Source: Faucicola sp041855445
Lineage (GTDB): Bacteria > Pseudomonadota > Gammaproteobacteria > Pseudomonadales > Moraxellaceae
Direction of reading: 5' to 3'
Length of the DNA stretch: 64,000 bases
NCBI GenBank assembly: GCA_041855445.1
Contig: JBHAEG010000058.1
Location: 1-64,000, forward strand
Part shown: positions 27,326 through 36,412 of the stretch, one piece after another
Layout of the letters: the number at the start of each line of letters is the position of its first letter
Numbering within the stretch: the first letter of the stretch is position 1
Program-made: the position numbers and the translations under genes
Notes under the pieces: model-generated
The model's input: only the letters and a program-made list of their open reading frames with translations
Database searches by the model: none
Told to the model about the DNA's origin: nothing

Positions 27326-27796
27326 TTAATTTTTAGATTTGGCAGGCGGTGCGGTCAGTAAGCCAACTTTTTGAATACCTGCTTGTTGTAATTTTGCCAT
27401 TAATTGCATGATTTCCCCATAAGAATTATTTTTATCGGCATTAATCATTACATTCATATTTGGTTCACCATTAAGCTGATAGGCAGGTGTCATTTGTAAT
27501 TGTTGTAATGTGTCGATTAATTCATTTTCATTCATTTTGACATCAGTATTACCTTCATAACTGATAAAAATCTCGCCATCAGCTTTTAGTGATACGATAA
27601 TTGGCAACTGCTCATTGGTCGCCAGTGTATTAGTTTTGGCGACAGGCAAGTCTATATCTACTCCTGTCGTCAGCATTGGGGCAGTAACCATAAAAATCAC
27701 CAATAGTACCAGCATTACATCGATATAAGGCACGACATTCATACTAGCATTGACTTTTTTAGTGGTATTTGTCCGAGAAAATGGGTTTGTTTTCAT
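27326..27796 (-). CDS. tolR: Tol system inner-membrane protein TolR
   Basis: 156 residues. One membrane helix near residues 20-42 carries the conserved Asp in VVPYIDVMLVLLVIFMVTAPM, the proton-path residue of ExbD/TolR proteins. A periplasmic domain follows. It forms the motor with TolQ, whose gene ends 13 nt upstream, and tolA follows after 18 nt. Confidence 0.93.
   Translation of the reverse strand: MKTNPFSRTNTTKKVNASMNVVPYIDVMLVLLVIFMVTAPMLTTGVDIDLPVAKTNTLATNEQLPIIVSLKADGEIFISYEGNTDVKMNENELIDTLQQLQMTPAYQLNGEPNMNVMINADKNNSYGEIMQLMAKLQQAGIQKVGLLTAPPAKSKN
27641..27650 (+). repeat. Uptake-sequence-like motif, core caggcaag exact
   Basis: gacaggcaag within tolR keeps the 8-base core but differs at two outer bases. 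Confidence 0.35.
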
Positions 27797-27809
27797 AGTT
27801 AATCAAATT

Positions 27810-28481
27810 TTATTTAGGATAATTTTCCCGTACTAGCATACCCGTCATTTCATCACAAAATAACGCTCGACTTTGATAAACTTTTTCAGCTTTTGCTGTA
27901 AAATGATTAAATGCTAATGAGGCAGGAATGGCTGCAAATAATCCCATCGCTGTTGCAATTAACGCTTCCGCAATACCTGGAGCAACTGCTGACAATGTCG
28001 CTTGACTGTTCGTTGATAATCCTAAAAATGCGGTCATAATCCCCCAAACTGTCCCTAACAATCCAATATATGGGGACACTGAAGCAATGCTAGCTAATAA
28101 TGGTAAACCTTGCTCAAGCTCTTGTTGTTGGCGACCCAAACCTACTCGCAATTTACGTTCTACGCCATCAATAATATCAGGTTTGGCTTGTTGATTTTTT
28201 AATAATTTTAAAAACTCACTAAACCCAATAAAGAATATTTGTTCTAATCCACTACGTTCTGTATTACCTTGAACACCTTTATACATGGTGGGCAGGTCTA
28301 CACCAGACCAAAACATTTGCTCAAAATAATCATCAGCAACACTGGCTCGAGAAAGGCGACTACTTAAACGAAAAATTGTCAGCCAACACAGTAATGAGGC
28401 AAACAACAATGATGCCATGACTAACTGTACAAATAAACTTGCATCTGTTATTAGGCTGATAATGTCTATCGAGCTTTCCAT
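27810..28481 (-). CDS. tolQ: Tol system motor protein TolQ
   Basis: 223 residues with three membrane helices. The MotA/TolQ/ExbB core is clear in GLLGTVWGIMTAFLGL and APGIAEALIATAMGLFAAIPASLAFNHF. It forms the proton channel with TolR. It is the first tol gene, and ybgC, which often precedes it, is not present. An AT-rich gap of 75 nt separates it from the unknown gene upstream. Confidence 0.93.
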   Translation of the reverse strand: MESSIDIISLITDASLFVQLVMASLLFASLLCWLTIFRLSSRLSRASVADDYFEQMFWSGVDLPTMYKGVQGNTERSGLEQIFFIGFSEFLKLLKNQQAKPDIIDGVERKLRVGLGRQQQELEQGLPLLASIASVSPYIGLLGTVWGIMTAFLGLSTNSQATLSAVAPGIAEALIATAMGLFAAIPASLAFNHFTAKAEKVYQSRALFCDEMTGMLVRENYPK

Positions 28482-28556
28482 AAAATAAATCGCTTGTTAA
28501 AACTATAAAATTAATAAAAAATTATATTCTATTTTACCTAATTATTACAAAAAAAC

Positions 28557-29192
28557 CTAATTTTTATTTTTCAGGTCAGCTAAAACATACGCTTGAATAT
28601 ATTTTAGCCAAACTTCCTTGACAATATGATTTTCTAATAAAAATTGTTGAATAGTCAAAGCTATCACTGACGGCAATTGTTCAAATTGCTGGTGGTTACT
28701 TGCTTGCCAAGTCTGTGGCAAATCATCATGCTTAGCAATCAGTTGTATATTTGGGTTTTTATTAATAATTTCAACATTGTCAATAAATTGCCAATGCTTC
28801 CAACTATCATCAACCGCTGATAGTAGCTGTTGATGATACAGCAATTCAAAAGGTTTTAATGTATTTGTCCAGTATAACCGCAAGGCAATTTCTGGATTAT
28901 CAGTAAAGACTATCAGTTTACCTGTAAATTTTAATTGCCAAGGATTAGCCACACGTTGTAACTCGATACCAAGATGGTTGGCAAATTGCTCTTGCGTCAT
29001 TAATTGATTAAATTGCTTGAGTAATTCGCCTTGCAAAGGGTAACGAGTTTTGTCATCATCTGATAGTTTTTCATAATGATAAATGAGTTTTATTGGCTGA
29101 TTTTGGCTTATTAACATTTGAGTAATATGGCATTTATAAATTTGCCAACGCTCTAAACTTTCTACCAAATAATCAAATAAATCTAAAATCAT
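28557..29192 (-). CDS. Unknown protein next to a DUF3482-type GTPase
   Basis: 211 residues with no signal peptide and no convincing membrane helix. The protein is rich in Leu, Gln and aromatic residues, and I do not recognise it. It starts 16 nt after the stop of the large GTPase gene on the same strand, so it is probably an operon partner. DUF3482 GTPases are usually found next to a DUF2868 protein, but this sequence does not look like one, being short and without the expected membrane segments. Confidence 0.65.
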   Translation of the reverse strand: MILDLFDYLVESLERWQIYKCHITQMLISQNQPIKLIYHYEKLSDDDKTRYPLQGELLKQFNQLMTQEQFANHLGIELQRVANPWQLKFTGKLIVFTDNPEIALRLYWTNTLKPFELLYHQQLLSAVDDSWKHWQFIDNVEIINKNPNIQLIAKHDDLPQTWQASNHQQFEQLPSVIALTIQQFLLENHIVKEVWLKYIQAYVLADLKNKN

Positions 29193-29208
29193 CGATAAAT
29201 TTCACTTA

Positions 29209-30780
29209 TTATTTAAATACGCTTGATTTAAATGTATTATGCGAGGTATCTAATTGATGAGCCAACTGCCAAGCCGCTTCATCTCGTAAATCGTAAGCGT
29301 GTCTTGCTAATTTTCCATAATTTAATGAGGACCACTGCGGTTTATGACGAGCTTTTTTCAATAAATCAGGCAGATTATCAGGGGATAATTTTGGTGCATT
29401 TGAAATGACAGTTTGTGAGTCAATCACTCTATCAACAGAAGCATGTCCTCGATGACGTAAAGTCGCTAATAAGTCCATTGAACGAGATGCTAACAAAGTA
29501 ACTGTTGCAGGGTCAATGTATAAACGTTTTACTTTATTAATTTTATCAGCGATAATGCCCGTATTAGACAAGATACTGCCTGCCAGCCCACCTAAAGCCG
29601 TACCAAGACCTAAGGTCGAGCCTAATGCCGCAACATCAATACCCAAACCAATCAACGCCCCTGCCGCCGCCCCACCTGTGGTGCGTAAGCCATAACTAGC
29701 TAATAACTCCGCATCAAAAGGGTCTCGTTGATATTCTTTTAAAGATAACGGCTCTGCAGTGACAATATTATCATAAAACCGATACAAGTTAAGTAGTTGC
29801 TCTTGCATACTACGTTCTGCCTGACGGACTTTTTCTTGCATTTGTGTCAAAGTTGGCAAAGGGTCATCATCTTCATGAATGGTTTCAACAAAACTTGCCA
29901 CATTTAATAAAAAATGTGCAATAATTATCATTGCCTCATCATATAATGCTTCCCAGTCTTCTTGTCTACGGGTGATAAGCTGTAACAAAATATCAGGTTG
30001 AATAAGCATGGTTGCTAAATTATGCCACAGTATAATTTCATCATCAAACTGAAAAGCAACTGAGTCAAAATTGGTAGAAACATGCAAATTACGTCTTGCT
30101 AACATTTGTTGCCATTCTTGGATAAAACTATCACGTCCATGTGTAAAATTAAATACAGGCATGATTGGAATGGCTGCCCACGATAACACTGTTAATTCGT
30201 CTTTATATTTACCAAGAACAGGTTCACGGGCATCGACTACATAAATCGCCATATCGCTTGCTAACAATTGCCTAATAACTTTTGCCTCTTGGCTTAACTC
30301 TGTGTGAGCAATATCGCTGGCTAAAAATTGTTGTAAACGTTCGATACCATCACGGCGTGAGCCAGTATGTTCTTCTAGCCAATCCATCAATCCTGTGGCA
30401 TCTTCTAAACCGGGGGTGTCATATAAAGCAACTAATGCTTCACCTGTATGGCTATCACTAATTGTTGCTTTTTCGACATGACGAGTTGTGGCGGGGGCAT
30501 TTCTAACCTCGCCAAAATACATATCTCGTAATAAAGTACGCAAAATTGAAGTTTTACCTGTGTTCGTGTGTCCAACGACAGCTAATTTTAGTGGTTCATT
30601 TTCTGCTAAATTTACTTTGCGTTGATTATTAAACGACTCTTCTTCGGTCGTATTAATGGCACTTAAATTCGACTGGAAAGCTTCAATATCAGTGGTTGAA
30701 AAATGCGATAAAAATGATGAATTTTGGGTGTTCAGGTTAAGACTTACTTTTGGTTCATTATTTTTAAAAATCTGGCTCAT
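29209..30780 (-). CDS. Era-like GTPase with C-terminal DUF3482-type domain
   Basis: 523 residues from the ATG at 30780, with gaggtg upstream. The P-loop GHTNTGKTS is at 70-78, the switch threonines are about 98-99, and DTPG is at 121-124. The canonical NKxD is replaced by NFTHGRD. Residues about 365-415 form a Gly/Ala-rich hydrophobic glycine-zipper segment that could insert into membrane. This layout fits the TrmE-Era-EngA-like GTPase plus DUF3482 family, whose cellular role is unknown. The following 211-residue gene is its likely partner. Confidence 0.8.
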   Translation of the reverse strand: MSQIFKNNEPKVSLNLNTQNSSFLSHFSTTDIEAFQSNLSAINTTEEESFNNQRKVNLAENEPLKLAVVGHTNTGKTSILRTLLRDMYFGEVRNAPATTRHVEKATISDSHTGEALVALYDTPGLEDATGLMDWLEEHTGSRRDGIERLQQFLASDIAHTELSQEAKVIRQLLASDMAIYVVDAREPVLGKYKDELTVLSWAAIPIMPVFNFTHGRDSFIQEWQQMLARRNLHVSTNFDSVAFQFDDEIILWHNLATMLIQPDILLQLITRRQEDWEALYDEAMIIIAHFLLNVASFVETIHEDDDPLPTLTQMQEKVRQAERSMQEQLLNLYRFYDNIVTAEPLSLKEYQRDPFDAELLASYGLRTTGGAAAGALIGLGIDVAALGSTLGLGTALGGLAGSILSNTGIIADKINKVKRLYIDPATVTLLASRSMDLLATLRHRGHASVDRVIDSQTVISNAPKLSPDNLPDLLKKARHKPQWSSLNYGKLARHAYDLRDEAAWQLAHQLDTSHNTFKSSVFK

Positions 30781-30877
30781 ATTCACCTCAAAATGCTTTT
30801 ATTTTAAGTGTATCTACAAAATGCAAATACACTTTGGTTAAATATCTAGCCTTGATTTTAACACACTTTAAACAAAT

Positions 30878-31975
30878 TTAGTCATTTACTTGACGATTTG
30901 GCAGAACATCTTTTATCACATTGCGTAAATTGTGTAAAGCGGCGACTGTACTATCCCAATCTAAACAACCATCAGTAATTGATTTACCGTATTCTAATTT
31001 TGATAAATCTTCTGTTAAGTCTTGACGACCACCTTTTAAATGGCTTTCAATCATTAAACCAATAATAGAACGATTACCATGTAAAATCTGTTCTGCAACG
31101 TTTTGAATAACCATTGGTTGTAAATAAGGGTCTTTGTTTGAATTAGCATGACTTGAATCAATCATGATTTTGCCAGACACTTTGCCTTTAGCCAGTTCAT
31201 TTTCTGCTTGGGCAACTGAGCTTGCATCATAATTTGGTTTACCATTACCGCCACGCAATACAACATGTGAATAAGGATTGCCTTTAGATTTAATAATAGA
31301 CACTTGCCCATCAGCGGATAATCCTAAAAAGCTATGTCCTGATTTTACCGCTTGCATCGCATTGACTGCAACGGTCATTCCGCCATCTGTACCATTTTTA
31401 AAGCCAACAGGACAAGATAAACCCGATGACATTTCACGATGGGTTTGACTTTCAGTGGTTCTTGCTCCGATTGCTGACCAGCTGATTAAATCTTGAATAT
31501 ATTGAGGCGTATTTGGGTCTAAGGCTTCAGTAGCACAAGGCAAACCTTTTTCATTTAAATCTAATAATAATTTTCTGGCAATTTGTAAACCCTTATTAAT
31601 ATCAAAACTATCATTCATATCAGGGTCGTTAATTAATCCTTTCCAGCCAACCGTTGTTCGTGGCTTTTCAAAATAAACTCGCATCACAATATAAATTGTG
31701 TCTTCTAATTCTTTAGCAAGTTTAGCAAGTTTATCGGCATATTCATGAGCGGCTTGTAAATCATGAATTGAACAAGGGCCGACCACGACAAAAAAGCGTT
31801 TGTCTTTACCATCTAAAATATTTTTGATAACCTGTCTGCCTTCAATTACCGTTTTATAAGCACTATCGCTTAATGGTAATTGAGTTTTTAGCTCAGATGG
31901 GGTAATTAACGGTAAAATAGCATCTAAGTTCACATTATCAACATCAGCTACATCAGTGTTTGAAAAAGTATTCAT
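30878..31975 (-). CDS. 3-deoxy-7-phosphoheptulonate (DAHP) synthase, class I
   Basis: 365 residues, matching AroF/AroG/AroH length. It condenses phosphoenolpyruvate and erythrose 4-phosphate, the entry step of aromatic amino-acid synthesis. Visible landmarks are VVGPCSIHD, MRVYFEKPRTTVGWKGLIND, the NGTDGG block, and the metal-site DSSHANSNKDP. Which amino acid feeds back on it cannot be read with confidence. It is divergent from lpxB. Confidence 0.93.
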   Translation of the reverse strand: MNTFSNTDVADVDNVNLDAILPLITPSELKTQLPLSDSAYKTVIEGRQVIKNILDGKDKRFFVVVGPCSIHDLQAAHEYADKLAKLAKELEDTIYIVMRVYFEKPRTTVGWKGLINDPDMNDSFDINKGLQIARKLLLDLNEKGLPCATEALDPNTPQYIQDLISWSAIGARTTESQTHREMSSGLSCPVGFKNGTDGGMTVAVNAMQAVKSGHSFLGLSADGQVSIIKSKGNPYSHVVLRGGNGKPNYDASSVAQAENELAKGKVSGKIMIDSSHANSNKDPYLQPMVIQNVAEQILHGNRSIIGLMIESHLKGGRQDLTEDLSKLEYGKSITDGCLDWDSTVAALHNLRNVIKDVLPNRQVND

Positions 31976-32102
31976 AAATCCATCACTATACTATGATTAG
32001 GAATAAAAGCTCTTAAATATAAACTAAAATGGCGAATATGTCACTCATTGTTTGTTTGGATTTTATTTATTAACATAGCACTAGCAAAAAGTAAGGAAAA
32101 AC

Positions 32103-33389
32103 ATGATACAACAAAAACGAACTGTCACTTTTAACTATCAACCCATTGTTATTGGTATTGTCGCAGGTGAAGTATCAGGCGATGCTTTAGGGGCAAGTTT
32201 TATGCAACAAATGAATAACTTGCGAGATGATATCATTTGGGTTGGCGTTGGCGGTCAGCAAATGCAAGCTCAAGGGTTACAGTCAATCATTGAAATGTCT
32301 CGGCTATCAGTCATGGGTTTGGTTGAAGTGATTAAACATTTGCCCGATTTACTATCAGCTAAGCAAGAAATTTTACAAATATTTTATCAAAAGAGAATTA
32401 ATATTTTTATTGGTATTGATGCTCCAGATTTTAATTTACGTTTAGGTAAGGTATTAAAAAATCAGGGCGTTTTTTGTGTCCAATATGTCAGCCCATCGAT
32501 TTGGGCATGGCGAGAAGGACGAATTGAAAATATTAAACAATCGACACATCTTGTATTATGTTTATTTCCTTTTGAATTGCCAGTTTATCAAAAACATCGT
32601 CACCCTGCAGTATGCGTAGGTCATTCCTTGCTACATACTATCGATAAAAGTTTATTAATAAAAGACACGCAACAACAACGCCGAGAGTTAATTTGGCATA
32701 ATCCTATTTTGCATAAATACTTTAAAAAGTATTTTGGCGATAACAAAAATAATATCAGTCATATTGTTGCTGTTATGCCTGGTTCAAGACGCAGTGAAGT
32801 ATCTGCGATTTTGCCGATTATGTTATCTGCAATACAAAAATTATTAATTATTGATAAAGAGTTATGTTTTATTATTCCTGCTGTTAATCATAATTTAAGA
32901 GTAATTATTGAACAATATTTGGATAATCAGCCACTAGAAATGCAAGAAAGAATTATTGTGAGTTGTGATGAAAAACAATTAAACTTTAGTCAGCAAGTGA
33001 TGAAAGCATCTGATGTGGTTTTATTAGCATCAGGCACAGCGACACTTGAAGCAATGTTACTTACTCGCCCAATGGTTGTTATTTATCAGCTAAAACCTCT
33101 TAGTTATTGGTTAGCTAAACAATTAATTAAAATTCCTTATGTGTCTTTACCAAATATTTTGGCAGGCAAGCAAATTGTTCCTGAACTTATTCAAGAAAAT
33201 GCTAATGCGGACAATATTTGTCGAGCAATACAACAATTGCTTAATCCCATTGGCTATGAACAACAGGTCAAAGCATTGGAAAGCACCAGCCAACAGCTAC
33301 GGGAACAAAGTAACGCCATGCCTGCTACTACGGTCATTGATGGCTGGTTGAAATGGCAATCTTACATAAAATATGATAAGATAAGATAA
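32103..33389 (+). CDS. lpxB: Lipid-A-disaccharide synthase
   Basis: 428 residues. This GT-B glycosyltransferase makes lipid A disaccharide from UDP-diacylglucosamine and lipid X at the inner membrane. The N-terminal AGEVSGDALGA, the central SPSIWAWREGRI, VMPGSRRSEV and the SGTATLEA donor-site loop are diagnostic. The ATG has aagga upstream. lpxA/lpxD are not adjacent. Two small exported-protein genes follow within 33 and 17 nt. Confidence 0.95.
   Translation: MIQQKRTVTFNYQPIVIGIVAGEVSGDALGASFMQQMNNLRDDIIWVGVGGQQMQAQGLQSIIEMSRLSVMGLVEVIKHLPDLLSAKQEILQIFYQKRINIFIGIDAPDFNLRLGKVLKNQGVFCVQYVSPSIWAWREGRIENIKQSTHLVLCLFPFELPVYQKHRHPAVCVGHSLLHTIDKSLLIKDTQQQRRELIWHNPILHKYFKKYFGDNKNNISHIVAVMPGSRRSEVSAILPIMLSAIQKLLIIDKELCFIIPAVNHNLRVIIEQYLDNQPLEMQERIIVSCDEKQLNFSQQVMKASDVVLLASGTATLEAMLLTRPMVVIYQLKPLSYWLAKQLIKIPYVSLPNILAGKQIVPELIQENANADNICRAIQQLLNPIGYEQQVKALESTSQQLREQSNAMPATTVIDGWLKWQSYIKYDKIR
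33161..33170 (+). repeat. Uptake-sequence-like 10-mer ggcaggcaag, exact copy
   Basis: Exact copy within lpxB, sense strand. Confidence 0.55.
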
Positions 33390-33422
33390 TATAAGAAAAT
33401 TAAATCTAATAAGGGTAGTAGT

Positions 33423-33827
33423 ATGAATAAAATATTCTATACTTCTGTATTATTATTTTTGATGTCGGCGAATGTTTTTGCACAAAATCCTTACAACACC
33501 AAATTAGAGGGACTAGTTATTGCAGATACACTTGAATTTGAGGACGAACAGGAATTATCTGATACAGATTTTGTAAATGAACCTATTTTTTATCGAGTAT
33601 TACAACTTAATCAACCTAAAAATTTATTCGCCGTTGATGTAGATGGCAATATTGAAAAATTTTCTGACATTAGCAAAATTCAATTTGCAGGTGGTAAGTA
33701 CCAACAAATATATGATTTACCAATTCCCACTAAAATTCGTGTCACTTGTGAATTGTTTATTGCTCATACTGCCTATCATTATACTGATGTCTTGTGTGAT
33801 GTTAAAGATTTTAAACGGTTAAAATAA
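33423..33827 (+). CDS. Small exported protein, DUF4431-like C-terminus
   Basis: 134 residues. The signal peptide MNKIFYTSVLLFLMSANVFA precedes a mature part of about 114 residues. The C-terminal pattern of an 'I-x-V-x-C-E-L-F-x-A-H-T-A-x-H-Y-T-D-V-L' strand resembles DUF4431 proteins, which are small periplasmic proteins of unknown role. It starts 33 nt after lpxB and 17 nt before a small lipoprotein, so the three probably share a transcript. Confidence 0.7.
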   Translation: MNKIFYTSVLLFLMSANVFAQNPYNTKLEGLVIADTLEFEDEQELSDTDFVNEPIFYRVLQLNQPKNLFAVDVDGNIEKFSDISKIQFAGGKYQQIYDLPIPTKIRVTCELFIAHTAYHYTDVLCDVKDFKRLK

Positions 33828-33844
33828 CAATTAGCTGATTTTCT

Positions 33845-34195
33845 ATGTTTTTTAAAAATTGTGTTGCAATTATTGCGGTGACATTGGCTATTTCAGCCTG
33901 TTACCATTTGCCATCTAATAAGGAAACCAAGCATTGTTTTGCTAAAAACGTTGCTTGGTCTGTATTGCATCAAAAATGCGTAAATTTAGCACAGGTTGCA
34001 GATATTATTTTTCATAATCATGGCGGGCAAGTTTTTGTTATTTTGTCTGAAGATAGACAATTAGCAGAAGTGTTTAGTCATGGTTTACCTCAACCAACGC
34101 TATTAGAAGCTGTCAAAGGTGGCTATATTTCTAAGGATAGAACTATTCGTCTACAAAATACAGTGACTGGTTGGCGATTAGTCAAGTCATTCTAA
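33845..34195 (+). CDS. Small lipoprotein of unknown function
   Basis: 116 residues. The signal ends in the lipobox ISAC (C19), and the mature region holds two more cysteines (C31, C45) that could form a disulfide. A conserved-looking segment, HGGQVFVILSEDRQLAEVF, is present. There is no recognised family. It is the last gene of the lpxB transcript before a convergent UbiB-like gene. Confidence 0.7.
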   Translation: MFFKNCVAIIAVTLAISACYHLPSNKETKHCFAKNVAWSVLHQKCVNLAQVADIIFHNHGGQVFVILSEDRQLAEVFSHGLPQPTLLEAVKGGYISKDRTIRLQNTVTGWRLVKSF

Positions 34196-34210
34196 AAATA
34201 ATTTGGTATG

Positions 34211-34233
34211 TTTATAAATAATATATTTATAAA
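34211..34233. terminator. AT-rich hairpin between the lipoprotein and UbiB-like genes
   Basis: tttataaata (34211-34220) pairs with tatttataaa (34224-34233) around a 3-nt loop. It overlaps the UbiB-like stop codon. It is weak because it is all A/T. Confidence 0.35.
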
Positions 34234-35552
34234 TAATTAATGACCTGAACTCTTTCATCTCGAAACATATCCATATCTGGGGCAAGTGCTTTCATAAAAC
34301 GGTCGAAATATAATAACTGTTTGACTAATAACGCAAAATCTCTTGGAAAATGAATACCATGACGTTTGCCAACCTCAACAATTTCCAGCATCATTTTATT
34401 TAGCTCATCAGCATGGTCTTTTAATTGGGTTGGATTATTGATATCAATAGTTTTACCAGCAAATTGACTATCTTCTGATAAAATATTTGTCATCATATGT
34501 TGTAAATCTTGGGCAAGCTGATAAACATTCACTTTATCATGTCCATGTGTCATGCCCATATCAACCATATTGCGTGCCATTGCTTGATAATCTTCACGTC
34601 CAAAACTGTCAATCATACCAATACAGGCTTTCCAAACCTCTGATTTTAATTTGCCAACGATGCCAAAATCAATAAAACCAATTTTGCCATTTTCTAATAA
34701 AATCAAATTACCTGCATGTAAATCAGCATGAAAACTTTGGCATAACATCAAACTTGCAAACCAAGTATTTAATGTGTTTATCATGACTTCATTTGGTTCA
34801 AATCCAAATGCTCGTATGGCTTGCATATCAACCATTGATACACCAAACAAACGTTCCATGACTAATACTTTTTTAGTTGTTAAATGATGATACACCAAAG
34901 GAGCAACCACTTTTTGATTATTGGTCATGGTTAAAAATTGTTGAAATTCATCAATATTTTTTGACTCTTGAATAAAATCTGTTTCAGCCATCATGCGTAA
35001 ACGAATTTCATCAACGATTGGAGCGATACTGGCAAACTTCATTGACGGTGATAATAGCTCAAAAATTTTTGTAATTGTATATATAACGCCTAAATCAGTT
35101 TGGATAACTACATCAACATCAGGCTTTTGCACTTTGAGTACCACATCTTCACCTGATATTAGTTTTGCAGAATGTACTTGAGCGACAGAGGCAGAAGCCA
35201 ATGGCACTTTATCAATGCTGGCAAAAATATCTTCTAATTTTTTACCGTCTTTTTCTAATTCTTTTCGTAAAACGGTTTCGATATAGGCATAACTTAAAGG
35301 TGTTGTTTGGTCAAGACAGCTTTGAAATGCTTCGACATATTTTCTGGGAAATAATGATGGTGTACTGGCGATAAATTGTCCGATTTTGATATATGTTGTG
35401 CCTAATTGTTCAAAAGTTTCTTTTAATAATTGAGCATCAGGTTTTTCGCCTTTAGCGACTCGTAGCACGGATAGTCCTGTGACACTGACAGTTTGTCCAA
35501 TTCGACCGATGACATTTATAGATTTTTTAAATAAACTTGATTTTCTTTTCAT
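34227..35552 (-). CDS. ABC1/UbiB-family atypical kinase
   Basis: 441 residues. The ABC1 (UbiB/ADCK) fold is shown by the Ala-rich nucleotide loop ASASVAQVHSAKL, the VVLKVQKPDV lysine strand, the ExD-type FHADLHAGNLIL catalytic segment and the metal-binding IDFGIVGKL. It lacks the two C-terminal membrane helices of UbiB, so it is an ABC1 relative and not necessarily the ubiquinone factor. It heads no obvious ubi cluster. The MoeB/ThiF-type gene lies 25 nt upstream on the same strand. Confidence 0.82.
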   Translation of the reverse strand: MKRKSSLFKKSINVIGRIGQTVSVTGLSVLRVAKGEKPDAQLLKETFEQLGTTYIKIGQFIASTPSLFPRKYVEAFQSCLDQTTPLSYAYIETVLRKELEKDGKKLEDIFASIDKVPLASASVAQVHSAKLISGEDVVLKVQKPDVDVVIQTDLGVIYTITKIFELLSPSMKFASIAPIVDEIRLRMMAETDFIQESKNIDEFQQFLTMTNNQKVVAPLVYHHLTTKKVLVMERLFGVSMVDMQAIRAFGFEPNEVMINTLNTWFASLMLCQSFHADLHAGNLILLENGKIGFIDFGIVGKLKSEVWKACIGMIDSFGREDYQAMARNMVDMGMTHGHDKVNVYQLAQDLQHMMTNILSEDSQFAGKTIDINNPTQLKDHADELNKMMLEIVEVGKRHGIHFPRDFALLVKQLLYFDRFMKALAPDMDMFRDERVQVINYL

Positions 35553-35577
35553 AAATTTCTCACAAATAAATTTTTAA

Positions 35578-36390
35578 TCAGGTATTTTTTTGACAAACTT
35601 TGCAAGTTGGGTCTGCTTGATAATGTATTTTTTTTAAATTAAATGTTAAACCATTCCATAAAACTAGAGTTTGCCTGATAGGATTTTGCTTTAAACCTAA
35701 ATAAGTTAAAGCAATTTGTGCTTGTAGATTGCCTATAATTGCTGTTGTGCTGGCAAGCACGCCTGAATTTATACAACGCCGTTCATCTTCAATGACATCA
35801 TCTTGAAATAAACAATGATAACACCCTGTGTTTAATGTTGGCTCAAATAGTGCTAATTGTCCTTCTTGGGCAATTGCAGACGCAGATAATAATGGAATTT
35901 GATAACTAACACTTATCTGATTAATGACATCTCGAGTTTTAAAATTATCAGTACAATCAAGAATTAAATCTATTTTATTTAATTGATTTTGGCTTTGATA
36001 ATGATTAATTTTTTGCAAGAATTCTGAATAATTTTCTGTTGTTAATGGTTGTTGATAAGCGGAAATTTGACAAAATTCATTGATAGTTTGTAAACGATGT
36101 TTAGCAGTGGTGACTTTTGCTTGTTGAATATCAGATGGGATAAATAAAGTTTGACGTTGTAAATTACTTTCATCAATAATATCCATATCCATGATATGAA
36201 GATGCCCCACACCAGCCCTAACTAATGTTTCTGCCACGGGGCAACCTAAACCACCCATACCGATAATGATAACTTGACTATTTTTTAAATATGTTTGTGC
36301 TTCGATATCCCAACCATCAAGTAAAATTTGTCGAGAATAACGAAGCATTTCCAAATCAGTCAAAGAGATTTGTTGATTTTCTTTAAACAT
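35578..36390 (-). CDS. ThiF/MoeB family E1-like adenylyltransferase
   Basis: 270 residues. The N-terminal Rossmann motif GMGGLGCPVAETLVRAGVG, the LQRQTLF adenylation segment, and paired zinc cysteines (CYHC mid-protein and CKVC near the C-terminus) are present. It would adenylate the C-terminus of a ubiquitin-like sulfur carrier (MoaD for molybdopterin or ThiS for thiazole). No moa or thiS gene is adjacent, so the partner is unresolved. It lies 22 nt downstream of obgE and is probably cotranscribed. Confidence 0.85.
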   Translation of the reverse strand: MFKENQQISLTDLEMLRYSRQILLDGWDIEAQTYLKNSQVIIIGMGGLGCPVAETLVRAGVGHLHIMDMDIIDESNLQRQTLFIPSDIQQAKVTTAKHRLQTINEFCQISAYQQPLTTENYSEFLQKINHYQSQNQLNKIDLILDCTDNFKTRDVINQISVSYQIPLLSASAIAQEGQLALFEPTLNTGCYHCLFQDDVIEDERRCINSGVLASTTAIIGNLQAQIALTYLGLKQNPIRQTLVLWNGLTFNLKKIHYQADPTCKVCQKNT

Positions 36391-36412
36391 AGTGTACTAC
36401 AAAAAATGATAA

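Noticed and set aside
30806..30834. 8-bp stem aagtgtat/atacactt between the GTPase and DAHP synthase genes as a terminator
   Set aside because: No T-run follows on the minus strand, so function is unclear.
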